From: Bos javanicus
Lineage: Eukaryota; Chordata; Mammalia; Artiodactyla; Bovidae
Assembly (NCBI RefSeq): GCF_032452875.1
Contig: NC_083873.1
Span: 72,289,987-72,353,986 of the forward strand
Length of the DNA: 64,000 bases
Direction of reading: 5' to 3'
The notes under the pieces are model-generated. The model was not told the DNA's origin and ran no database searches. It was given only the letters and a program-made list of their open reading frames with translations. Made by a program: the position numbers and the translations under genes. Position 1 is the first letter of the stretch, and each line of letters opens with the position of its first letter. This document shows positions 44,413 through 55,778 of this stretch, piece after piece.

Positions 44413-44942
44413 AAATTAGTTGTTTATTGCTGTGTATCAAATGACTCTAACATGTAATGGTTTAAAGCAACACACTTTGATTATCTCACAATTTCTAGGC
44501 TTAGAATCCAAACATGGCTTAACTGGGATCTATCTCTGCTTAAGTCTCTCTGAAAGCTATAGTCAAATTTCAGCTGAGGCAGGATCTATTTCCAGCTCAC
44601 TCAGTGGTTATTGGCAGTTCTTCACGGACTATTGGAAAAAGGGTCTTAATTCTTTACAGACTGCTTGGCCCACAGTCTTCACTCAGTCCTTTTCCACAAG
44701 GACCTTTCCACCGAGGCAGCTTGCGTCATCCAAGCCAGCAAGGGAATCTACCAGGAAGACTGAAGTCACAACCTTTGTAATGTAATCACAAGAGTGACAG
44801 CCTACCATCACCGCCACATTCTGTGAGTTACAGACAAGTCACCAGGTCCAGCCCACACTCAAGGGGAGTGGATTACACAAGGGTATGAAAACCCAACAGC
44901 AGGAATCTTTGGGGTTCCTTTTAGAAATCTGCCTGTTACAAC
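44413..44942 (-). mobile_element. ERVL-MaLR-type solo LTR relic
   Basis: About 530 bp. Read on the minus strand it begins 'tgtaacaggcagatttctaa', contains 'gtgtaatccactccccttga' and 'gtgtgggctggacctggtga', and ends with 'caataaacaactaatttta'-like wording. This is typical of MLT1/MaLR LTRs. No internal retroviral sequence is attached; subfamily not determined. Confidence 0.6.
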
Positions 44943-45064
44943 TGCCTAGAAACTGCACTCTTTCCTCAAAGTTAGGATCTATTTTACTGAGAATAATTCT
45001 TCGCTGATAGTCACCTACACCATCTTGTTTGAACTAAGGCAGGAAAATCTCATGACCTCAAATT

Positions 45065-45315
45065 TTCCTGTACTAATAATAACTAATGCTTATATAGTGC
45101 TGACTACATGCCAGGCTTTACGAATATTAACTTATTTAATGCTCACAACAGCTCTCTGAAGTAGACCCTTTTGTTAACTCATTTTACAAATAAAGCAATT
45201 GAGTCACAGAAAATGAAGTATCCTGTCAAAGGTCTCACAGCTATTGTGGTAGAAATAGTATTTGAGATCCAAGGGTTTGGATCCAGAATTTCTGTTAACC
45301 ATGCTATTCTATAAC
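45065..45315 (-). mobile_element. MIR SINE, nearly full length
   Basis: Reverse MIR order: 'gctgactacatgccaggctt', 'aacttatttaatgctcacaa', 'ttacaaataaagcaattgag' and 'tcaaaggtctcacagctatt'. Confidence 0.8.
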
Positions 45316-45354
45316 CTGAGTATAAGCTGGAATAAAATGTTAACTAGTCTAAGC

Positions 45355-45400
45355 ATGGTATGACATGTATGACATGTATGGTATTTCATGTATGACATGA
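45355..45400. repeat. short tandem and inverted ATGACATGTATG cluster
   Basis: 'tgacatgta' recurs at 45361, 45370 and about 45391, forming a small degenerate repeat. Confidence 0.75.
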
Positions 45401-45477
45401 AAACAAAAGATTAAGAACACATTTGAGCAGTCAGACCCAAAATTCCAACATTATGGCATTAAAAGAAATTCAATCCA

Positions 45478-45602
45478 GGACTTCCCTGGTGGTCCAGGGG
45501 TTGACTCCATGCTCCCAATGCAGGGGGTGGTGGGTGTGACCCCTGGTGGGGAAGATTCTGCATGCTATGTGGTTAAAAAAAGAGAGAGAGCAAGAGAGAG
45601 AT
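45478..45602 (+). mobile_element. CHR SINE head fragment with GA-rich tail
   Basis: 'ggacttccctggtggtccag', then 'gctcccaatgcagggggtgg', ending in an (AG)n tail at about 45581-45600. Confidence 0.85.
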
Positions 45603-45719
45603 TTGTACCATACAGCAATATATTTTCTAAGTCTTTTGTTTATCAAGTCTCCCTTACGAATGTTTCCTGAAACCCAACTCAAACTACTTTTTATCTTCTT
45701 TTCTCCCCACTTCTCTCTT

Positions 45720-45844
45720 GCTGTGTGCGAAGTCTCTTCAGTTGTGTCCAACTCTTTGTGATCTTATGGACTGTAGCCCTCCAGGCTCCTCTGTTCATGG
45801 GATTCTCCAGGCAAGAATACTGGAGTGAGTTATCATGCCCTCCT
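45720..45844 (-). mobile_element. Bov-A/Bov-tA fragment with 12-bp target-site duplication
   Basis: Reverse BovA body 'gtgtccaactctttgtgatc' to 'gtgagttatcatgccctcct'. CACTTCTCTCTT flanks it at 45708-45719 and 45845-45856, showing that this short form inserted as such. Confidence 0.9.
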
Positions 45845-46030
45845 CACTTCTCTCTTAGGTCCTTATAATATGGGTTGACTTGATCTTCTGGCTTCATTCT
45901 TTAGTATCAAGTCCAATTGGCCCACAACATGAATTTTACAGAGCAAATGGTAACCTCGGAATGGACCAAGTCATCAAGAATTTTACCCCTTTTCCCCACT
46001 GTCCAATCTAGTTTCTCTCTCCCTATTTCT

Positions 46031-46159
46031 TTTTCTTAAGTTTTATCTTCTGGCCGAGTGATGCAGCATGTGGAATCTTAGTTCTGCAACCAGAGATTGA
46101 ACCTGTGCCCCCTGCATAGAAAGGCAGGGTCTTAACCACTAGACTGCTGGGGAAGTCCC
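46031..46159 (-). mobile_element. CHR SINE with perfect 17-bp target-site duplication
   Basis: 'ttcttaagttttatcttctg' on the tail side, 'ctgcaaccagagattgaacc' and 'ccactagactgctggggaag' on the head side. The flanks 46014-46030 and 46160-46176 are identical over 17 bases. Confidence 0.94.
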
Positions 46160-46176
46160 TCTCTCTCCCTATTTCT

Positions 46177-46785
46177 GTATCACAAGAAAAATGGAATCAG
46201 TAGACAGAATTCTCCTTATAAAGTAGGAAAGAGAGAGAAGCTAGGCAATAGAGAGAAAATTCTCTTTAGTTGGTGGAGAGTGAGGAGGGGAGAAAGGACA
46301 GTAGGCTAGGAAAACATACGCTAATAATCTTGTCGTTATCACATTCCACAGATGCACATCCTTACTACCACAAACAACATTGCCAAGCCTCATCTTGTGA
46401 TGCGAGTCTGTCCCCACTCAGAGCCTGGCGAGGGGAGAGGGAGAGTGGATGGAGAAACTTCCTTCTCATAGCTCGACCTTCTAGCTCTTTGCTCCAAGGC
46501 TGGGGTAAAGCACATGGAGAACCAGGGAGAATAAGAGATGCTTCCAGCTCTCCAAGCCCCTCTGCCAACTAAGGTCCACACTTTGCTTCTGGGAGCTTGT
46601 GAGAGCTGAATTGGGAAAGATGAAGCACCCAAACTTCATTTTCTCTCAAAGTAAAACAAGGAAACTGACTCTTAAATCCTGCAGCAGCTCTCTCAGCAAA
46701 GCCTTTCCAATAGGTCCCTCTTGTCCACTCCTGCAGCCAACATCTCATTTGTAACTTCTTCTCAGACCCACTTCAACTGCTCCCT
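46177..46785. other. unassigned sequence
   Basis: Nothing recognised; overlapping frames of up to 100 codons on both strands are unsupported. Confidence 0.4.
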
Positions 46786-47350
46786 AAGTCATCCCCCACT
46801 TCCTGTCTTTCTCCACCTCAATCCCTTTCACATAACACTTCCAGTTTAATTTTCCCCTTTACCAGTCTGATCATTACCACTTCCCTACTCAAAATTCTCC
46901 CAGTTGTTCTCCTTTCTCCTTCATCTGAACCTCAAGGCCCTCTTTCTAGACATATTCTTCTATGCGTACTCTACAGTCCACCTAAAATAGATGACTCACT
47001 GATTGCCAAGCATCAACACTGTTCTGCTTCTCTCATTACCTGTCTCTAATCGACTTTCCTCCCCTACCCCATGGTACTAAATCCAAAGACCATCGGAAAA
47101 GTTACCTCCCTTGAGAAGCATAACCAGATAATTACAACTGAATGTAATTTCTGCCTTCTTTCATTTCCCATATCATTCATTTGATCATCTTTATGGCATG
47201 TTTCTCATACTAGCATATGTATACACTACCCATTTATTAGAAAGTACGTGCTTTGAGAGAAGAGATGTTTTCTTGCTAACCTTCAAACTTCCAACAGTGC
47301 CTAGCAAAGAGTCATAAATGTTAAACATTCAATAAACAGTAGCTGAATTG
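46786..47350 (+). mobile_element. L2 LINE 3' portion
   Basis: 'ccttcatctgaacctcaagg' and 'ccttcaaacttccaacagtg', ending 'acattcaataaacagtagct', follow the L2 3' order. Non-coding and diverged. Confidence 0.65.
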
Positions 47351-47799
47351 AAATGAACTTTTCAGGGCTGATCTCTCTCCTGTTTTATTGTCCAATTTAT
47401 TATTTTACATTTTTCACTGGAACAAACCAAATGCATTCCTTTGAAGAGGGCAGGCATGATGGAAAGCACAGTAGAGGCCCTTGACCCAGGTCATGTATGT
47501 TTCATAGCTTGAATTTCGTAAAATTCCATGAGCATCTAGTCTCTGGGTGTTACCTCATGGGCAACGCCTTTAACTAGCCTGACCTCATGTTTTGCAACCC
47601 TGTCACCCATCAGTGTCAGAGTGAGTGTGGCACAGGGCATGACAAATAGGAAAGGATTTGTGTCAATTCAAATCTACAAGCACCCATTCATACCTACCAT
47701 TAGCAGCACTCTGCTAAGTGCTGGGGACAGAAGGATGAACAAGAAAGTCATGGTATGGAACCTCCGAAGTATAATTCCCAGAAAAGTAGCAACCATGTA

Positions 47800-47985
47800 T
47801 TGATAGCCTGCTCTTCCAGGCCCTGGACTTGAATTGTCTCACTTCATCCTCACAACAGTCCCTAGCATCATCCTCATTTATAGCCCCAAAATGGAGGCTT
47901 AAAGAGGTTCGATATTCTGCTCTGGCTTAGCAGGTAGTGGAGCTAGGATGTAAAACTTGGGTTTATGACTTACATTCATTCCTAG
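47800..47985 (-). mobile_element. MIR SINE
   Basis: 'cacttcatcctcacaacagt', 'aaatggaggcttaaagaggt' and 'gcaggtagtggagctaggat' give the reverse MIR core. An older repeat piece ('ctctgctaagtgctggggac') lies just upstream at about 47681-47765. Confidence 0.75.
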
Positions 47986-48343
47986 AAACCCTAACTCTGC
48001 TTCCTCAATAGGCTTTTGTTCTGCTCAAAATAGGTTCTTTCTTTATTCTTTGTGTCTTGTAATGTGACTTTGGATGAAGGAATGTATAATGTAAACAATC
48101 TTGTCTTCCTTCCGCTCTGGAGATTCCACATGTTCATTGAGCAATGTCCCTCTGGATCTCTCTGATATTCCTTCACCTACCAGCTCAGACTGAAAGAGCT
48201 GGTGGGCAGAGGCAGTGTCTGCACATAAATCCTAAAAGTATCACTCCCACCTTTCTCTGCCCTGACACTCTTGGCTATGTATTTTATTCCTTTCTATTGT
48301 ATGGGCTTTTGAAAATCTCCTCAAATCTTTTGCAAAACAGGTA

Positions 48344-48556
48344 CATGCGTGTGTGCTCAGTTATGTCCAATTTTTTGTGAGCCCTGTGGACTGTAGGCTA
48401 CGAGCCTCTTCTGCCCATGAGATTCCCCAAGCAAGAATACTGGAGTGAGTTTCCATGCCCTCCTCCAGGGGATCTTTCCGACCCAGGGATTGAACCCATA
48501 GTCTCCTGCTTCTCCTTCATTGCAGGTGGATTCTTAACCCACTGAGCCACCTGTGG
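48344..48556 (-). mobile_element. Bov-tA SINE
   Basis: Reverse body and head ('cagttatgtccaattttttg' to 'cttaacccactgagccacct'). The flanks AACAGGTA (48336-48343) and AACAGATA (48557-48564) are a likely 8-bp duplication with one mismatch. Confidence 0.9.
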
Positions 48557-48838
48557 AACAGATAATGTATAAGTAAATCAAATATGCCTTATGCTTATTG
48601 GCTGCTCAATGTGTCATGTGAATGTAGACTAACTGATGCTTGACAAGGGAAGGAGCCTCAGAGAACGTTTTATCTAGTTTTCATTTCATTCTACAGAGAT
48701 GCTTTTGGGGTTATTGGGCTCCTCACTCCCAGTGCTTCTGGAGCACGCCACTCTAATGTCTTTTGCATATAGAACATCCTGGAATATTTCCATGGAAAAA
48801 TGGATTCTCTGTCTAATAAAAGTTCAATTTTTTGCTGA

Positions 48839-49717
48839 CACTCTTGTGCATCACTAATGGGAATGTAAAATGGTGCAGTGACTTTGGAAAACAGTTTGGT
48901 GGTTCCTCAAAAAAGTAAACATAGAATTATCATACGACTAAGCAATTCCACTTCTGAGTACTTAGCCAAAAGAAGTGAAAGAAAGGATGCAAACAAATAC
49001 TTGTACATCCATGTTCATAGCAGTATTATTAGAAATATCCAAAAAGCAGAAGCAACCCAATCAATGGATAAATGGATAAGCAAAACATGGTCTATACATG
49101 CAGCAGAATATTATTTAGACTTAAAAGAAAATTCTAACACATGCTACAACATGTGAACCTTAAACATAGATGAACCTTGAAGATACTATGCTGAGTGAAA
49201 TGTCAGTCACAAAGGAACAAATACTGCATGATTCCACTTATATGAGGTACCTAGAATAGGCAAATAAGACAGAATTCCCTGGGGGCTCAGCTGGTAAAGA
49301 ATCTGCCTGCAACGTGGGAGACCTGGGTTCGATCCCTGGGTTGGGAAGATCCCCTGGAGAAGGGAACAGCTTCTTCTTTTACATCTTCTCCACTCTATTC
49401 TGGCCTGGAGAATTCTATGGACTGTATAATCCATAGGTTGCAAAGAGTCAGACATGACTGAGTGACTTTCACTTTCACTTTTTCTTTCATAGAGACAGAA
49501 GGTAGAATGGTGAGTATCGGGGGATAAGGAGAGGGAGGAATGACCTATTGTCTAACTGGTATGAATTTCAATTGGGAAGATGAAAATTTTCTAGAGATGG
49601 ATGGCAATGATGTTTGCACAATAACATGACTATATTTAATGCCACTGAATTACATACACTTAAAAATGGTTAAAGTGGTAAATTTCATGTTATGTATATC
49701 TTATCACATTTTTTTTA
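48839..49717 (+). mobile_element. L1M-type LINE 3' part, interrupted by Bov-tA
   Basis: Plus-strand L1 wording: 'ggtgcagtgactttggaaaa', 'attccacttctgagtactta', 'aatggataaatggataagca', then after the SINE 'catgactatatttaatgcca' and 'ggttaaagtggtaaatttca'. A 92-codon frame (48878-49156) is residual ORF2 sequence. Confidence 0.8.
49275..49492 (+). mobile_element. Bov-tA SINE inside L1
   Basis: Head 'ttccctgggggctcagctgg', 'gggttcgatccctgggttgg', a 25-base insertion ('cttcttcttttacatcttct' region, about 49369-49393) within the body, then the 'actttcactttcac' tail. AGACAGAA flanks it at 49267-49274 and 49493-49500. Confidence 0.93.
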
Positions 49718-49734
49718 AAGTTCAACTTCTGAGA

Positions 49735-49852
49735 ATTTCCTAGTGGCCCAGTGGTTAAGATTTGGTGCTGCCAATGCAGGGGGCATGGGTTCCACACCTG
49801 GTCAAGGAACTAGGATCCCACGAGCTTCGCAGAGAGGCCAAAAAATGTTCTT
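49735..49852 (+). mobile_element. CHR SINE
   Basis: 'gaatttcctagtggcccagt', 'gctgccaatgcagggggcat' and 'acctggtcaaggaactagga', ending in an A-rich tail. Confidence 0.88.
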
Positions 49853-49859
49853 TTTAAAA

Positions 49860-50232
49860 ATGTTAAATTTCTCTTACATCAGACAGAGAAAGATAAATAC
49901 TGTATGTAATCACTTATATGTGGAGCCTAAAAAAAAAAAAAGGAAGAAAGAAACTAGTGAATATCACAAAAAAGAAACAGACACACATATAGAGAACAAA
50001 CTAGTGGTTACTAGTGGGGAGAGGGAAGCAGAAAGGGTCAAGGTTGAGGTATGGAATTAAGAGGAATAAGCTGCGATGTATAAAATAAGATACAAGGATA
50101 CAACACAGGAAATACAGCCAAGATTTTATAACAACTATAAATGGAGTATAGTCTTTAAAAATTGTGAATCACTATGTTGAATCACTTAAAACTTTATAAC
50201 ATTATAAATTAACTATACTTCAATTTTTTTAA
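49860..50232 (+). mobile_element. second L1 3' end (younger than the preceding one)
   Basis: 'cagacagagaaagataaata', 'cttatatgtggagcctaaaa', 'gagaacaaactagtggttac', then 'aattaactatacttcaattt'. It repeats the same L1 region as 49180-49260 in a less diverged form, so it is a separate insertion in the same orientation. Confidence 0.8.
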
Positions 50233-50235
50233 AGT

Positions 50236-50340
50236 TCAATTTCTCATTTAATAGAAGAACCTGAGTTTCAAGGTGAAGTGATTTGTCCAAGGTCACTAGA
50301 CAAAGCAGGGAGCACAGCTGGGAGTAGTAGAAGAGGGGCT
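50236..50340 (-). mobile_element. MIR fragment
   Basis: 'cctgagtttcaaggtgaagt' and 'ttgtccaaggtcactagaca' are the reverse MIR core. Confidence 0.6.
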
Positions 50341-50392
50341 CCTGGGCATCAGGCCACAACCCTCCTTGCTGTGATATACTTCCTTCTCCTGG

Positions 50393-50986
50393 AGTGGGGA
50401 AACAGTGGAAACAGTGATAGGTTTTATTTTCTTGGGCTCCAAAATCACTACAGATGGTGACCACAGCCACAAAATTAAAAGACGTTTGCTCCTTGGAAGA
50501 AAAGCTATGACAAACCTAGACAGCTTATTAAAAAGCAGAGATTTTTATCAACTTTATCAACAAAGCTCCATAGTCAAAGCTATGGTTTTTCCAGTAGTCG
50601 TGTATGAATGTGAGAGTTGGACCATAAAAGAAGCTGAGCGCAAAGAATTGATGCTTTAAAACTGTGGTGCTGGAGCAGACTCTTCAGAGTTCCTTGGACA
50701 GCAAGGAGATCAAACCAGTCAATCCTAAAGGAAATCGACTCTTAATATTCATTGGAAGGACTGATGCTGAAGCTGAAGCTCCAATACTTTGGCCACCTGA
50801 TGCTGGGAAAGATTGAGGGCAAGAGGAGAAGGGGATGACAGAGAATGAGATGGTTGAATGGCTTCACTGACTCAATGAACAAGAGTTTGAGCAAACTCCA
50901 GGAGATAGTGAAGGACAAGGAAGCTTGCTGTGCTGTGGTCTATGTGTCACAAAGAGTCAGACACGACTGAGCAACTGAACAACAAC
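50393..50986 (+). mobile_element. BovB 3' fragment (old subfamily)
   Basis: 'gtggggaaacagtggaaaca' to 'gagcaactgaacaacaac'. A roughly 30-bp deletion at about 50801 (after 'ggccacctgatgc') and several stops break the reverse-transcriptase C-terminus. Confidence 0.93.
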
Positions 50987-51754
50987 CCGGGGACAAGAGA
51001 CCCAAAGGAGACCCCAGGAAGACTCCAGAGATCATCACCTTCCAGAGTCAGAAAGTGCTTCCATAGCAGTGCTTCTCCCTTGCCCATGGCTTTGCTGTCT
51101 TCATTCCATTCTCCTCTCCCTTTTCTACCTGAACTGAATGTTCTTGATGGTTGATGCAAGCAAGGTCCTCATGGCAAGGCCCTGAGAAGCAAACACTAAT
51201 GGAATGGTTCCAATGGAAAATGTATGTGTCATTGGGAGTTTTCCTGTTTTCTCCCCCACTCTCTTGGCTCTTAACTGTTGGGATTTCATTCAAAGTGGAC
51301 TCTCCAGCCCTAGATTGGCTCCCAAGGCAAGATATTACCTTTCTATGTGCATCTTCTAAGCTTGCTGGTCATCTCCCGTGGATGCTCCCAGCTTCCTTGC
51401 TAATGGAGTTCAGTTGAGCTTGAACAGTGCCTGCATTGCTGGAGGAGCATGCCCTGGCAAGCTCTAAGGGCACGTCCCATCCGACTGAAAGAGGGCACAC
51501 CCTTGAGAAACAAGTTGTTTTACCCAGTGTGAAAACATCTGCTCCCTTAGAGCACTGAGTGTACCAGGGAGAGACCTCAGAGAGACCCAAGCCAAGACTC
51601 CATTTGGTCTTCAGGTGGATGAAAGCCTTAGCCCAGGGCAGGAAGGCAACAAAATGTGTTGAGAGTTAAAAAACCACTCTGAGAGCTAAGATGAACCTTC
51701 CACCAACAGAACAACTAGTGCCCTAAAGGGAAACAATTATCTCAATCTTTGGTC
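50987..51754. other. unassigned sequence
   Basis: No gene or repeat recognised. Confidence 0.4.
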
Positions 51755-52460
51755 AGCTAATATATACTGGGCACCACCCATGAACGGACACTGTGTTGGC
51801 AGCTGAGAGTTGCTAGTGAGTGAGAGAAATAAGTCCCCTGCCCTCATGGAGCTTACAGTCTAGTGGAGGAAGCAGAAGATAAGTAAGGAAACAACTGAAT
51901 AAACAAGACCATTATAGAAAATTCCCTAGTGGTCTAGTGGTTGGAACTCGGTGCTTTCTCAGCACTTTCACTGCTTGAGCCTTGGGTTCAATCCCTGGTC
52001 AGGGAACTGGGATCTCACAAGCCAGATGACATGGCCAAGAAAAAAAAAAAAAGAACATTATAGATTAAGATGCACCGGGGGAGAAATAGTGTAGGGTTGG
52101 CAGGAGGGGGCAGCTATGCTGCTACTTTAGATGAGGTGGTTTGAAAAGGCTACACTGAGAGTGACTCTAAGCTGAGACCAGAAACATAAAAAGAAGCCAA
52201 ATCTGTGAAAAGCCAGAGGAACAACATATGCAAAAGCTACAAGACAGAAAAGGAATGACATGTGTGAGGACCAGAAGGGACATCAGTGTGGCTTGAAGAC
52301 ATGGAGTAGAGAAAGGAAAGATACGAGGCCAGGACATATAAGTCCTGTGGGCTACATTAAGGAGTCTGGTTTTTATTCCATTGGGAGTAAGGAAGCCTTT
52401 GAAGGTTTAAATGTAGATGGATATGGTTCTGGACAGACCTCACCTCCTTGGCTGAGACCT
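51755..52460 (+). mobile_element. second copy of the old unassigned repeat, interrupted by CHR
   Basis: 'tgccctcatggagcttacag', 'gctactttagatgaggtggt', 'gaacaacatatgcaaaagct', then 'ggtttttattccattgggag' follow the same order as the broken copy at 40-44 kb and continue it. Confidence 0.4.
51919..52053 (+). mobile_element. CHR SINE with target-site duplication
   Basis: 'attccctagtggtctagtgg', 'gggttcaatccctggtcagg' and a poly(A) of about 13. ACCATTATAGA (51908-51918) and AACATTATAGA (52054-52064) flank it. Confidence 0.92.
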
Positions 52461-53371
52461 CCCTCTCCTGACGATTCAACTCTCTGAATTACTAGGTCCC
52501 AGTTTTAAATTAACCCTTCTCTGTCCTCCTGCTAAAGGGTAGGAATTGGACTCTCAGAAATTTCAGAGACCCACGAGATTCCTGAAAGGTCTGGACCATG
52601 TTGATCGTGGACAAAGTTGATGTAAATCAACTTCCATAAGTTTTCATTCTTTTGTCTGCTTTGGAGGTGTTAGAATTCAGCATTAAAAGCCTCCTCCTGT
52701 CTGAGGTCTGACAAAGCAGAAGAGAAGCACAGAGGAGAGATCACCAGGCTCACTACATCTGGAACAGAGATCAAGCCAGCTGCTCTTGAAATTCAAAGTG
52801 TCGATTTCCTTTCTTGCCTCCTCTTGATTAACAGCAAAAGTTAAGCAATCAGAAATCGGACTGGTGAATGACACATTCATCAAAAATCTATCTGGGCACA
52901 TTTTCCTTATTTGCTAAAACTATAATTAACCCTAATTAAAAGCTCACCCATCTCTTCCCCCTTACCCCACCCCTACCCACCTCCACCCACAGATGAAAAC
53001 CCAACCCTCTCTCCCACCTGTAACTCAGAAAAATAGAAACTGCTTTATGAAAGCATGTGGACCCAGAGCACTTTACGGAGTAATCATGTGTGTTTTGTTC
53101 CCTATAACACTGGCCTGGACCGCGGGCCATGGAAAACAGGTTGACATCTGGAAGAGATGTAGGAAATTTATCAGTTCCAGCTGGAAAGGTGGGATCCTGG
53201 CCCATTTTCCTTCCTACCAAAGACTGTCTTTCTTTGGTTGCTCCAAGGATTCCTGGCTCCTGCTTGACTTCTTTATTTTCTTTCATTTGTCCCATGAATA
53301 TTTATTGAGCAGTTAATATATGTCATGCAAAAATGTCTTGCATGAGTTCTTTCTAGAATGACACAGTAAAA
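52461..53371. other. unassigned sequence
   Basis: Nothing recognised. A C-rich stretch ('cccccttaccccacccctac') lies at about 52957-52976. Opposed frames of 119 and 107 codons (52936-53316) overlap each other and have no known relatives. Confidence 0.4.
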
Positions 53372-53553
53372 AGGAGATGCAGGAGATGCAGATTGGATCC
53401 CTGGGTCAGGAAGATCCCTTAGAGGAGGAAATGGCAACCCACTCCAGTATTCTTGTCTGGGAGATCCCATGGACAGAGGAACCCGGAAGGCTTACAGTCC
53501 ATTGGGTCACAAAGAATTGGACATGACTGAGTGACTGAGAACACACATGCACA
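53372..53553 (+). mobile_element. Bov-tA SINE, 5'-truncated
   Basis: 'ggagatgcaggagatgcaga' then 'gggtcaggaagatccctt', the BovA body, and the tail 'gagaacacacatgcac'. Confidence 0.88.
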
Positions 53554-54221
53554 ACAGAAAAAGCATGAATTCTGAAGTTTAAAGACCTCTGTATTGAGTC
53601 CAAGAGATTTTACTTGCCTGGAGCAAAACACTTTACTTTCCAGAGATTTGATATTGGCTTTGGCAATCTAAAGGCTGCTCTCAGGATCAAATACAGTGAT
53701 GAATATTAAAGTTCTGTAAATTATATTAATAAAGTGATTCAAAATGATAGTTGGGTTTTGAAGATATTGCATTTTTAACATGGAGCACTTTATGGTCACT
53801 CATAACCTCTAGCCAGGGGAAGCTCATGGAGGTTAAGCTTCACTGGTACACGCCCATCCAAAACCCACTGAGGAGCCCTAACAGTGTATTCCAATAGTCT
53901 CATGTCTTTGTAAAGTTTAGAAAATAGGATATTTTAACAGCAGTGGTTTAAGACCATTATGTCTTCCCTCTTTGACTTTCTCACCATCAATCTTTTCCTA
54001 CTGGATAATTCTAAGTGACAGTAGGCATTTTTGGTGTCTGGCTAAAGAGAAGTTTTGATGAGGATACATTAAGTTTGGATTGACTGGCATGTATTTCTGT
54101 GATTTGTAGTCACTTCCATGTTTGGTTATGTTCTTACCAAGCCTCCTGGTATAGAAATGACTTCTGGGAATACTACTGATCCTACCATGACAACTCATAT
54201 GGCCTATAACATAAAAGTACA
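53554..54221. other. unassigned sequence
   Basis: Nothing recognised. Confidence 0.4.
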
Positions 54222-54352
54222 GGGACTTCCCTGGAGGTCCAGTGGTTAAAACTTTGAGGTTCCAATGAACAGGGTGAAGATTCAATCCCTAGTTGGGGAA
54301 TAAGGTCCCACATTTCATGTACCATAAGCAAAAGATTTTTTTTTTAATGCAG
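54222..54352 (+). mobile_element. CHR SINE
   Basis: 'gggacttccctggaggtcca', 'attcaatccctagttgggga' and 'atgtaccataagcaaaagat' in CHR order. Confidence 0.85.
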
Positions 54353-54942
54353 AGCCAAAGGCAAAATAGTGGTATGAATGTGTCTCAAGGTACCTCACAC
54401 CAGAAACGGAGGAGAAATAAGATTTAGAAAACAGGGGACCAAAAAGTTCATTGGAAAGTTCTTCCAATCATCACATGTGTACAGTTTTAAGTGGAAGGCT
54501 CAGTTCTCATTGAAACCTACTTAAAAGTTTGCTGCTTCAGAAATATACTTGATGATGCAATGCACAATAATTAATGAATCATATATTTTTTTATTCTTGA
54601 TAGGAATCTCATAAAACAGAATTGAGTACAACTCCTAGGTTTATAGGGCATATACCTACAGCAGTATTATCAATGGCAAGTACATCTGTGTTTGAAGACT
54701 TACGCTTAATGCATCAGATCTGATCATCTCTTAGACTATCTGATGCTTCTTGTGCTGACAAGGTCTCTCGGTTGATGAAAACAAACAGAACATTACCATA
54801 GACACAGCAAAATGTCCTGAAGAAACAAGCACTGTTGTATTAAAAGTCCCTTACTAAGTCGATGTAAATAATATAAAAATAATTTAATTATGTATTTATG
54901 GAGATCAGTACAAGAAGCAATTTTAAATTGCTCTTCTGTGTG
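54353..54942. other. unassigned AT-rich sequence
   Basis: Nothing recognised. Confidence 0.4.
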
Positions 54943-54951
54943 TCTTAATTT

Positions 54952-55166
54952 GGGCTTCCTAAGTGGTGCAGTGGTAAAGAATCTACCTGCCAATGCAGGA
55001 GATGCAAGTTTGATCCCTGGGTCAGGAAGATCCTCTGGAGTAGCAAGTGGCAACCCATTTCAGTATTCTTGCCTGGAAAATTCCATGGACAGTGGAGCCT
55101 GGTGGGCTACAGTTCATGGGGCTGCAAATAGTTGGACATGACTGAGTGACTGAGCACACATGCATA
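54952..55166 (+). mobile_element. Bov-tA SINE with 9-bp target-site duplication
   Basis: Head 'gggcttcctaagtggtgcag', body and tail 'gagcacacatgcata'. TCTTAATTT repeats at 54943-54951 and 55167-55175. Confidence 0.94.
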
Positions 55167-55175
55167 TCTTAATTT

Positions 55176-55567
55176 CAGATTAATTTTGTGTATTTTTTAG
55201 AGTTACTGAGATATAAAAAATGATCCCAAAACATTATAAAGACACTTCGGGTGGTTAATGAATAAAAATAATATTTTGCTTTTTTCAATTTGATGTTTGT
55301 AATGTTTGCCAGGTTCTTTACATTTGAACATTTCTTGGATTTCTTTCCTCGTTCTAAATAGATATTTATTTTGTGTTCTTGATACATACTTAATTTTATA
55401 TTCTTTTTTTTAAAGAGGGCCCCCAAATTGTGTATGCTTCAAAGCCTGCATCTACCCTGCCTAATCAGTGCAAAATGTGGCTCCTCCACCATGATGTACA
55501 TGCCAGTGTCACTTCCCCACTCACTGCTCCTCCTTCACCAAGAGCTCCAAGCCCAGCCATAGTAGTA
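55176..55567. other. unassigned AT-rich sequence
   Basis: Nothing recognised. Confidence 0.4.
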
Positions 55568-55778
55568 GTGTAGTGTTAGTTGTTCAGTCATATAAAACTC
55601 TTTGCGACCCCGTGAACTGTAGCCTGCCAGGCTCTTCTGTCCATGGGACTCTCCAGGCAAGAATACTAGAGTGGGTTGCCACTTCCTTCACCAGAGGATC
55701 TTCCCAACCCAGGGATCGAACCCAGGTCTCCTGCCTTGTAGGCAGATTCTTTACCATCTGAGCTAAAGGGAAGTCTGG
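55568..55778 (-). mobile_element. Bov-tA SINE
   Basis: Reverse body and head: 'gttagttgttcagtcatata', 'gcaagaatactagagtgggt', 'cccagggatcgaacccaggt' and 'tttaccatctgagctaaagg'. Confidence 0.92.

Noticed and set aside
44413..44942. Endogenous retrovirus with internal genes
   Set aside because: Only LTR-like sequence is visible; no gag, pol or env relic adjoins it.
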